In this document: piece after piece, positions 55,715-64,000 of the stretch
Numbering within the stretch: position 1 is the stretch's first letter
Layout: every line of letters begins with the position of its first letter
Source of the DNA: Diphasiastrum complanatum
Lineage: Eukaryota; Streptophyta; Lycopodiopsida; Lycopodiales; Lycopodiaceae
Direction: 5' to 3'
Assembly (NCBI GenBank): GCA_029204225.1
Contig: CM055095.1
Span: 25,154,503 to 25,218,502, forward strand
DNA length: 64,000 nt
The notes under the pieces: model-generated
Told to the model about the DNA's origin: nothing
Databases searched by the model: none
What the model saw: only the letters and a program-made list of their open reading frames with translations
Translations under genes and position numbers: made by a program

Positions 55715-56826
55715 CCTCCTCAAATCTAGCCTTGGAAACAGTAATGTATCTATATACAATTCTAAAACCTGATCTTAACATCAGAAATGAATCATATTCA
55801 GGTTTAAAATATGACTAATGAGCCCCTAAAAATGATGACATGATCTATCACCATATCAAAGATAGAGCTTCTTTGATCTTGATCTCCTCCAAAATGAATT
55901 GAAGAGTCTTGATTCTTCCTTGCACCTTTGCACTTGATTTCTTCCACGTTGAGTGAAGATGCATGAACTTGAAACTTGCTCCTTGATCTTGATGCTTCTC
56001 TTTGAAGGAAATATGATGTCTCCATGTCTTGTGAAAATCACATTGATCAAGATCACAAAACATGTATTTGCTACTATTACCAAGATTTATCATGCTAAAA
56101 TGACTAGTCCACAAACCATCAAAAGTAAGCTTGATTTTCCTAATCTCGTAATTACAAGCGATCTTGAACTTCATGAGGCTACATACTTGCTTATGGATAT
56201 AAGTGTCCTTCAAGGATGTTTCACTTATTCTCATAAGAAGCTTACAATTTGCCTCTCCAAAAGAAAAAACACATTTTTCAAAACAATGAGTGATTAACTC
56301 ATTCTTTCTCTTCCAAAATTCGAGAGCACTCATTTGATCAAACAACCAATTTACTCTTAATTGGTTGATAACAATTTTTAGATCACTAAGACATAAAAAC
56401 TTGTTCTCAAATGAGTCATTACACATCTTATCTTCAACTTCCTTCTTGATGAAGCCCTCAAGTTGCCTCATGTAGTTCTCATAGCATACCCCGGTTTGCC
56501 TCATGTAGATCTCATAGCAAAATGGTTCATCAAGCATTGAAGTAAGAAAAGTATTGAAAGTGAACGGTTGAGAATCTTCCCCTTGATTACCTTTGCCAAG
56601 ATAAGTGAGCCTTGAAGGCTCGGCCCTTGCCTTTGTGGATCTTCTTGGAGCACTTGATCTTTGAGGTGGATCCTCAAGATCTCCATCACTTTGTTGCTCC
56701 TCCTCAATCCTTGCAAGATCATTGACACCAAGGTTGTTGATTTCACTTTCATTCACACAAGATACTAGATGGATCCAAGCATCTCTTGTATAAACATCTA
56801 AGAATGTTTCATGCATCTTATCCTCA

Positions 56827-57350
56827 CTACTTGGTACATGAGAAAAAGAGTGTACATTTGAATGAATGATCCTCTTTTGCCATAACAATTTTAGCATCCA
56901 ACTTAAACAAACTACCTTGTTTAACACCATTTTCTATGCAAATATCATTCTTCATGATGGAACAAACTCCATGCTTGAAGTGAACATCTAAACCACCATC
57001 CATTAGTTGTCCAACACTAAGCAAGCTCTTGGTAATTGATGGTACAAAAAGGACATTGTCTAGATCCATCCTTTTGCTAGATCCTAGACTTAATGAGATG
57101 GTACCAATACCATCTATCTTACATTCTTGATCATTGGCTAAAGAAACAAATTTATCAGCACCATTGAAAGAGTGTAAGGTTAAGAATGAGTCCTTTTGGA
57201 AAGTCATGTGGGAGCTAACCCCACTATCAATCCACCAAGTGTCCTTTGAGTTTCTTTTGCTTGTTGGAGTGGATGTAGATGTCATCAAAGATGAGATCTC
57301 CTCATCTCCATCCTCTTCATATGCAAGGTTCCCTTGTTTGTCCTCCTCCT
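56827..57350 (-). pseudogene. copia-3 protease region
   Basis: TWWIDSGVSSHMTFQKDSFL retains the DSG active site. Then KMDLDNVLFVPSITK-like spacer, LLSVGQLMDGGLDVHFKHGV and KNDICIENG. It ends with ECPHS-like material before the scrambled tail. The same DVHFKHGV segment recurs at 60956 in the plus-strand relative. Confidence 0.8.
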
Positions 57351-58142
57351 CTTAGCCTCTTGTAGCATTCGGATGCATAATGCCCCTTCTTTCCACAAAA
57401 GAAGCATTTTTTCTTTGACTTGTCCTTTGAAATTTGATGCATCATCCTCTTATTTGGCCTCCTTTGGATGCTTCTTCTTTCCATTGGTCTTATTTTTGCC
57501 CTTGAATGAGAAATTGGCTTTCTCATCACCATCCTACAAAGACAAGGAACTCATCCTAGATTTTGCATGGAGCATCCTACACTCTTCAGCCACTAATACA
57601 TTGTGAAGTTTTTCTATAGTTGGCAAAGTGCCTTGGATGGCAAAACTTTGGACCAAATTTGCAAAGTCATCTCCTAGACCATTAAGGACAATTTGTACAA
57701 GCTCTCCATCATGAATCTTCTCTCCAATGGAAGCCAACTCTCTATATAGAGACTTGATTCTAAGTACATAATCCTATGCACTCTCCTCACTTCTCCTCAT
57801 GCTTTGCAAAATCTGATTTCTAAGCATGAGTACCCTTTAAGTGTTACTAGATTCATAGATTGATTATAAAGACTCCCAAGCCTCTTTAGCACTAGTACAT
57901 GCTGATACTTCTCTCAACAAATCATTGCTCACATTCATCTTCACACAATGAAGTGCAAGCCTAGATCTCTTCTTGTATCTAGCTAACTCATGTGCACCTA
58001 GAGGTTCATCTTCATCTTCAATCAAGAACTCATAAAGGTCTTGGAGCACCAAGAGTGGCTCCATCCTAACCTTCCAAATAGCATAATTTGTAGAATTCAA
58101 CCTCTCACTAGCTTCTAGAAGGTATGCTCCAGCAGATCCCAT
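57317..58142 (-). pseudogene. copia-3 gag with zinc knuckle, three frames
   Basis: ATG at 58142 (MGSAGAYLLEASERL), then NYAIWKVRMEPLLVLQDLYE and TSAKEAWESL. After stops at 57840-57863, GEKIHDGELVQIVLNGLGDD, and in another frame the knuckle CFFCGKKGHYASEC (about 57364-57405). Typical copia gag broken by at least two frame changes. Confidence 0.8.
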
Positions 58143-58863
58143 CTTACTAGTGACTTCTACAAACAAGAAATAGATTTGATTGACTTGAAACTCACAAAGG
58201 TCTCACACTTGCAGTGTTTCACTCAAATTTGATTTCTAATCCAACAAATGGACTTATAATCACAGTTCTATCACTCCCTCACAAAGCTGGAATGAAGATA
58301 AGATGAAGTGAAAACTACTTTCAAACAAATCTTGCCAAGAAATGGATTTGATTGTCTCTAGAAACTCACTATCCCTCACAAAGTTGGAATGAAGATAAGA
58401 TGATGTGAAATCTACTTACAATCAAATCTTGCCAATTTTGGCTATTTTTGGCTATTTTTGGACAATAACATGACTAAACCTCCCTCACACTTTTTGATGT
58501 ACTTTCAAGACCTGTAAAACAAGTTTATAGGACCTAATTTTAGCCTAGATTAATTATATTTCATGACCCTATGTCAAATCTAATCAATGGCACTCAATCT
58601 TGATAGCTTATCCTAAGATTTCCACCAAAAATTATTGAATTTATTTGGATAGAATGAATACCATGCATTAAATTTAGGTTCAGAGGTGCCCACACATGTG
58701 GACAGTACGGATTTAGACCCCTACCAATTTTGGGATCAAATCTCCTCACCAAAATCAAGATTCTAGCTTGCCCTCTCAATATTAGTTTTTAGCACCAAAA
58801 CTTGTTAAAAATGGATCTACATTAGAACAATGGCTTATGCTCTTGTACTTGGCTCTGATACCA

Positions 58864-59216
58864 TGTGAAAGTACTGTATTTTAGGACCATAAATGGATCT
58901 ACAAAATATCCACAAGAGTGATTGGATGCTTGCTTAACAATCTATCAAAAAACTAGACACAAAAAAGTTGATCTAGATTGACAATTTGACAAACAACAAG
59001 CATTAGCAATCAAAAGCATTGATAAATATTGAAATCCAAGCCCACGTGTGTGTACTACAGGCTGTAGTACGACCTTCAAGCTGAGAAACAAATAGAAATT
59101 GATCTGGTTGCATTTGGATCACAAAAACTCAATGTACATAGTGGGGTAGCTTGAGATTGCCAATGAGCTCCAAAAATATTCTACCTTCTCACTATGAGAG
59201 CTTGGAATACATAGCA
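58864..59216 (-). repeat. copia-3 5' LTR, truncated at a chimeric junction
   Basis: TGTGAAAGTACTGTATTTTAGG after the PBS. It matches the family LTR up to GCTTGGAATACATAGC (about 59216), then switches abruptly to integrase-coding sequence of another copia (copia-4). Confidence 0.8.
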
Positions 59217-60423
59217 TAGGATGAAAAGACGTAGCATTGTTTATCGATGGTTGTTTGAAATCATAGTATGTATGTTCTTGAAATATTACATCCCTAGAGA
59301 CAAATACTACATTGTTGGATGGATCATAAACTTTATAAGCTTTATGTTCATCAGGATAGCCAATGAAAATACATTTATTTGTCCTATGATCTAGCTTCTT
59401 CCTAAGTTGTTTAGGAATGTGAACAAAACATATAGAACCAAAGATTTTTAAATGGCTGACACTAGGCTTGTGCCCATGCCAAGCTTCATGCAGAGTTTTG
59501 TTGTTGATGGCTTTCGTGCTGGATCCGTTCTGCACATAACAGGCTGTGGCAGTAGCTTCTGTCCAGAACTTCGCAAGTGTGCTTCATGTAGCATGGATCT
59601 GGCTAAATTGAGAAGAGTTCGATTCTTTCTTTCTACAATCCCGTTTTGTTGAGGTTAATAGGAAGTGGTGAACTATCTTCTAATGCCATGTTCAGCCATG
59701 TAGTCAGACATCTCACTAGAGAGGTATTCGCCGCCACCATCAGTTCGAAGTGCCTTCACTTTTGTAGACGTTTGTGTCTCAGCCATGCCCTTGAATCTCT
59801 TGAAGCATTCAAAGGCTTCAGATTTGTGCTTAATGAACATGATTGTAGACCATCTAGAATAATCATCTATGAAAGTGACAAATAGATAGCATCTCCTAAG
59901 GACGGAATTGGCATTGGACCACAAATATCGCTATTTACAAGATCCAATACATGCTTTTTTTTTATGGAATGTGATTTGGGAAACTTGCTTCTAGAGTGTT
60001 TGCCATAAATGCATGATTTACAAAAGAAAGATTTCCTATCTAATGAAGAAGGCAAATAGAATCCATCAAGTAAGTTATTACAACGCATATAGGAAAGTGA
60101 TCTTGTATTCACGTGTCCAAATATTGTATTCACGTGTCCAAATTGACTATGCCACAAGATAGCATTATCATTTACATTTTTATGAGAGATGCTAGCTAAT
60201 GCAACTAAATTAGAAAGTACGTAAAGATTTCCAAATCTAATGCATGTAGTCAAAGTAGTATCTTCCTCGAATATTGTACACTACTCAGATGAGAAAGTAA
60301 TAGTGTAGCCTTCATCAGTTATCTTAGAGACTGATAACAGGTTCTTTGATATTTGAGGAACATGAAGGACGTTGGTAACACAAATAGATAGATCGTTGTT
60401 GAATGTGATCTTGACTGTCCCTT
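59217..60423 (-). pseudogene. copia-4 spacer and integrase
   Basis: Minus strand, several frames: LFVLPTSFMFLKYQ-type spacer in a shifted frame, then LWHSQFGHVNTIFGHVNTRS (with a duplicated GHVNT, 21 bp), FFCKSCIYGKHSRSKF, LDLVNSDICGPMPIPSLGDA, LFVTFIDDYSRWSTIMFIK and ALRTDGGGEYLSSEM. The last part is NNKTLHEAWHGHKPSVSHLK, FGSICFVHIPKQLRKKLD and CIFIGYPDEHKAYKVYD. All three integrase sections are recognisable but not in one frame. Confidence 0.8.
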
Positions 60424-60945
60424 TGTGAAGAATTGCCAAAAATTGGCAAATCTAGCTTGATCAAAAACCATGTAGAATAGTGTAAATTGTGTACACAAGT
60501 GGGTCCCACACATGTGAGGCCATGATGCCACATGGGAAACCCATCCTAATGTAGGTTAGGTCAAGTCAAAGAGAGTTGGTCATGTCTATTTGGTGGTCAT
60601 CCCTACTTTATAGGACCTACACCTAAGTTTAAGGTGAAAATTTGACCAACTAACTACCTACCAAGCATAATTCTAGGAAATAGACTAGGGTTTCATTTTA
60701 GGTCAAGGAGAGTGAGTTAACTTCCTTATTACATGCTGGAAATCCACCTAACTTCAAGAAGGAAGTTGAATTTGCTATGTATTCCCTCTCTCCATAGTGA
60801 GAAAAAAGAAAAATTTTGGAGCTCATTGGCAATCTCAAGCTAGTTCACTATGTACATTGAGTTTTTGTGATCCAAATGAAACCAAATCAATTTCTACTTG
60901 TTTCTCAGGTTGAAGGCCGTACTACAGCCTGTAGTACACACGTGT
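60424..60945 (+). repeat. copia-5 left LTR, 3'-truncated
   Basis: TGTGAAGAATTGCCAAAAATTGG to the palindrome GTACTACAGCCTGTAGTAC (about 60920-60938), then switches to coding sequence. About 180 bp of the LTR are missing. Confidence 0.8.
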
Positions 60946-60955
60946 GTAGAGTGGT

Positions 60956-61825
60956 TTGGATGTCCACTTTAAGCATGGTGTTTGCTTCATCTTGAAGAAT
61001 GATGTTTGCATTGCAAAGGGATTTAAACATGGAAGATTGTTTAAGTTGGAAGCTAGTGTTGCTTTTGAAAGAATGAGCTTGGCGAAGGAGGAGATCACTC
61101 AAGAGGAGATCTTGGCAAAGTGTGATCTTGCTTGCATTGAGGAGGAGCATCAAAAGGAGGAAGATCTTGAGGATCAGCCTCAAAGCATGAGAGTTCCAAG
61201 GGAGTCCTCAATGACAATGGCCGAGTCATCAAATTGCATGCAAATTGTCCATTCAAGTGTGCATCTTGCAAGGGTGGTGAGCATTGGAGAGTCTACTATC
61301 TTTGAATACTTTTTGGAAAGTATTAGTAGACATGAGGTGACTTGTTTCTTACCTTTAAGATCCATGGTGTTTATTACTTTGTATGACAAGACAATGAAAT
61401 GGGATGCTTTGAAATCTACATTTGTTGTTGATAAAGCAATTTCATTGGATAACTATTTTTGTAATAGTTTGAATAGAGTCATAAAAGATAAAACATCATT
61501 TGCTTTGGAAATCTTTGTGTCCACATGCTTTGTGCATGATCATTCCAATATAAGGACCAAAGATTATCCTATTTCAATGATAGGAATAATGGTAGTGTTT
61601 TGCTCTTCAAGTAGAGATTGTAGAATCTACTTGTTTTCGACCAAAGAATTTGTCAATGGTGGAAATGTGATCTTTCAAGAGTGGAAGATTTGTAAACTTG
61701 AAGAAGCACCTTTGGATCAACACCTTATTCAATTCATTGATGGTTTGGAGTCAAGTCAAGTGGAGGAGCAAGCTCAAGACCCGAGGACTCCAAGAAGAAT
61801 CTGGGTTATGCACTTAATATTTTAA
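60956..61825 (+). pseudogene. copia-5 internal ORF (289 codons), patchwork of copia pieces
   Basis: Open frame starting MDVHFKHGVCFILKNDVCIA, which belongs to the protease-spacer junction of the copia-3 family. Then Glu-rich linker (EEEHQKEEDLEDQPQSMRVP), then TCFVHDHSNIRTKDYP and IYLFSTKEFVNGGNVIFQEW, which matches the integrase C-terminal part (the VIExRDVVFHE motif of copia). The integrase core and RT are absent, yet the frame is open for 289 codons. Either a chance survivor of deletions or a non-autonomous derivative that keeps a protein; I favour the first. Confidence 0.65.
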
Positions 61826-62094
61826 TTGATGTATCTTCAAGTGCACAAAATGCCTTGGAATCCACGGCTTGGCATGATGTTTAGTTTTGAAGTGTGCTAC
61901 ATGTATATAGACACATTTATGGAACATCTTGTAAGGGATCCTCTAAGAGGTGGTGAAAGATCCTTCATGGACATCATTCTCTATTGGAGTCTCAAAAGTT
62001 CCTTGTTTGTAGCTGGATTTTTTAGACACTTCTAAAAGCTTTCATTCATCTATCAAGAGAGTTGTAAATATATCAAGCTAAATTTGAGGAGGAG

Positions 62095-62796
62095 TGTGAA
62101 GAATTGCCAAAAATTGGCAAATCTAGCTTGATCAAAAACCATGTAGAATAGTGTAAATTGTGTACACAAGTGGGTCCCACACATGTGAGGCCATGATGCC
62201 ACATGGGAAACCCATCCTAATGTAGGTTAGGTCAAGTCAAAGAGAGTTGGTCATGTCTATTTGGTGGTCATCCCTACTTTATAGGACCTACACCTAAGTT
62301 TAAGGTGAAAATTTGACCAACTAACTACCTATCAAGCATAATTCTAGGAAATAGACTAGGGTTTCATTTTAGGTCAAGGAGAGTGAGTTAACTTCCTTAT
62401 TACATGCTGGAAATCCACCTAACTTCAAGAAGGAAGTCGAATTTGCTATGTATTCCCTCTCTCCATAGTGAGAAAAAAGAAAAATTTTGGAGCTCATTAG
62501 CAATCTCAAGCTAGTTCACTATGTACATTGAGTTTTTGTGATCCAAATGAAACCAAATCAATTTCTACTTGTTTATCAGGTTGAAGGCCGTACTACAGCC
62601 TGTAGTACACATGTGTGGGCTCGGATTTCAATGTTTATCAATGCTTTTGATTGTTAATGCTTGTTGTTTGTCAAATTGCCAATCTAGATCAACTTTTTTG
62701 TGTCTAGTTTTTTGATAGATTGTTAAGCAAGCATCCAATCACTCTTGTGGATCTTTTGTAGATCCATTTATGGTCCTAAAGTACAGTACTTTCACA
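62095..62796 (+). repeat. copia-5 right LTR (702 bp, complete)
   Basis: Reference copy for this LTR family. TG...CA ends, the palindrome GTACTACAGCCTGTAGTAC (about 62591) and the tail ATGGTCCTAAAGTACAGTACTTTCACA, whose reverse complement begins the minus-strand copies. Confidence 0.9.
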
Positions 62797-63831
62797 TCCT
62801 TTGCCTTCAACGTGTATGGTGTTTGAATCTCTGAGGTAGATGAATTGATCTCTACTATAAGCTACATACTCGGTAAACCATTCCTTGTGAGAGGTCATGT
62901 GTTGGGTAGCACCGTTGTCCAGGTACCAGCTATCACAGTCTTCGTTGTTGTTGTTGTAAGCCATTAACAAATGTGTATCTTGCTCCTTGAATTCCACCGT
63001 GTTGGAGGAGTATGGCTGCTGTTGTTGTTGCTTCTTTGTCTCGTTGTAGATGCGGATGCGACACTCCTTAATGTCGTGATTGGCTCTATTGCAATATCTA
63101 CAAAAAAGCTTCTTGTGTGATCCACCATGCTCACCTTGAGTGTGAGGCTTCTGTTGTTGTTGCTGCACTTGATTCTTGCCCTTGGAATAGTCTTTCTTCT
63201 TGGTGTATAGAGCCATGGATTTGTCTTTGATAGATAGGCTACTAGTCTTTCTCCGCATTTCTTCTTGAAGAAGGTGACCTATCACCTTTTGAAGAGTGAG
63301 ATCGGGTTGTGTGGAGATCATCACCACAAAGTGTTCATATCACATTCTAAGAGAAGAAAGCAAGGTGATGAGGGCATCATCATCTTGAATAGAACATCCT
63401 ACAGCTGATAACTGATCCAATAAAGACTTGAATCTGTTGATGTGAGAAGTGGTGGCAATAGAATCAGACATTCTAAGAGTAAAGAACTTCATTCTAAGAT
63501 GTAATCTAGTGGTTACATCATGAGTCTCATAGAGATTTGATAACAAATCTAATGCATCCTTAGAGGTTTTGCATGTGGTAACATGGGATATTTGGGAGTC
63601 AGCCAGATTGAGTGTGATGCATGCTAAGGCCTTCTGATCTTTGATCTTCCATGCTTTTGCTTGATCACCATCTTTTGGTTTCAGATTAGCACCTTCTACT
63701 ATATCCCAAAGATCTCTATTTATCAACGTCATCCGGAGTTTTAACTTCCAGATGTAAAAGTTAGAACCATTGAACTTGTCAATGATTCTAGCTTGGTTGG
63801 ATGATGACGAAGAGTTACCTATGTGAGACAT
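62797..63831 (-). pseudogene. copia-4 gag and protease
   Basis: ATG at 63831 (MSHIGNSSSSSNQARI). Gag: FNGSNFYIWKLKLRMTLINR, KTSKDALDLLSNLYE, then one in-frame TGA (about 63337-63339). The frame resumes with HLLQEEMRRKTSS, a knuckle CRYCNRANHDIKEC of the CX2CX4HX4C type, a Gln run (KKQQQQQPY), and the protease-like SWYLDNGATQHMTSHKEWF with DNG in place of DSG/DTG. It ends where copia-5 is inserted (62796). The CAA/CAG run also appears in the Lys/Gln linker (QVQQQQQKPH). Confidence 0.8.
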
Positions 63832-63899
63832 ACTAACAGTAATACAAATAGGACACACTTAATATCACGGTTTCTATAAGCTATGCTCTGATACCAATC

Positions 63900-64000
63900 T
63901 GATGGGACAAGGGAGATAGAAGAACGCGAATGGAGAAGAGAGCAGGAATATTGCAGAACAGCTCTCCCATTACAATCAGCTGCTAGATGCAATAACAATC
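63900..64000 (-). repeat. start of the copia-4 5' LTR, cut by the window edge
   Basis: TGATGGGACAAGGGAGATAG begins directly after the PBS. It runs out of the window, so its length is unknown. Confidence 0.6.

Larger units (their letters stand above)
55715..58863 (-). mobile_element. copia-3 internal region (degenerate)
   Basis: Runs from the PBS (GGCTCTGATACCA, 58851-58863) through gag and protease to a scrambled tail before the 3' polypurine tract. No integrase core or RT is recognisable in 55848-56826, where the ORF (360 codons on the minus strand) reads as joined fragments (WIHLVSCVNE, PRRSTKARAEPSRLTYLGKG). A ~100-bp tandem duplication lies at about 58270-58440 in the untranslated leader. 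Confidence 0.75.
60424..62796 (+). mobile_element. copia-5 (copia-3 family), plus strand, inserted in copia-4
   Basis: Left LTR 60424 to about 60945 and right LTR 62095-62796 (TGTGAAGAATTGCC ... GTACTTTCACA) are nearly identical where they overlap, about five differences in 520 bp by eye. Flanking bases CCCTT (60419-60423) and TCCTT (62797-62801) match 4 of 5. A deletion has removed the end of the left LTR, the PBS, gag and the protease start. The polypurine tract AATTTGAGGAGGAG precedes the right LTR. Confidence 0.85.
59217..63899 (-). mobile_element. copia-4, minus strand, split by a plus-strand copia and truncated at its 3' end
   Basis: PBS (GCTCTGATACCA, 63885-63896), gag and protease lie at 62797-63831, and spacer and integrase at 59217-60423. 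The break between them is exactly the border of the inserted copia-5 (60424-62796), whose flanks are CCCTT and TCCTT. The element lacks RT and RNase H; it is cut off at the junction with the copia-3 LTR. Belongs to a family different from copia-1 to -3 by its gag and knuckle. Confidence 0.85.

Noticed and set aside
1-64000. CRISPR arrays, bacterial operons, tRNA or rRNA genes
   Set aside because: No spaced direct repeats of CRISPR type, no Shine-Dalgarno-linked gene strings, and no cloverleaf or rRNA core recognised by eye. The TGGTATCAGAGC motifs are retrotransposon primer-binding sites, not tRNA genes.

Overview
The window reads as nuclear DNA of a land plant with a large, repeat-rich genome. 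It holds Ty1/copia and Ty3/gypsy-chromodomain retrotransposons, hAT DNA transposons carrying the plant BED + DUF659 + hAT_C transposase, and one spliced host gene whose protein matches the plant MTR4/HEN2 RNA-exosome helicases. The gene has a ~14.8 kb intron packed with nested transposons, which suits a large genome such as that of a fern. I saw nothing that fixes the species.

Layout. 1-1429: short tandem repeats and a (GA)n tract. 1430-13801: a ~12.4 kb palindrome made of two inverted copies of one large hAT element, about 6.2 kb each. The left copy is complete and flanked by the 8-bp duplication GTTCAAAT. The right copy lacks its inner terminus. Each copy has a four-exon transposase gene, a proline-rich AT-hook reading frame behind it, and a divergent 121-codon gene with its own TATA box. 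13840-20465: a decayed chromovirus (Ty3/gypsy) with two LTRs, whose reverse transcriptase is interrupted by about 1.4 kb of Ty1/copia coding sequence. 20466-22565: a dispersed repeat with a 220-bp hAT MITE in it. 22566-40568: the last five recognisable exons of the MTR4-like gene. Its large intron holds a pair of LTR-like direct repeats, a second MITE, and a 6.9-kb hAT-type element (TSD GTCAGTAG) that has itself been invaded by a nearly intact copia element with almost identical 732-735 bp LTRs. 42213-42857: a third member of the CTTAG hAT family. 43-64 kb: a copia graveyard, mostly on the minus strand, with at least four families, deletion derivatives, chimeric junctions and one copia inserted in another, plus an isolated AT-rich 223-codon ORF (47752-48423) that I cannot assign.

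How it fits together. The only apparent host gene is the helicase. Everything else is mobile DNA whose order of insertion can be read from target-site duplications and nesting. The most unusual system is the large hAT element. Its small divergent gene differs between the two copies at 14 bases, of which 12 are silent. That points to a protein maintained by selection, while the transposase and the AT-hook frame in the same copies carry damage or unresolved frame breaks. All database-level assignments here rest on motif recognition by eye; no search was run.
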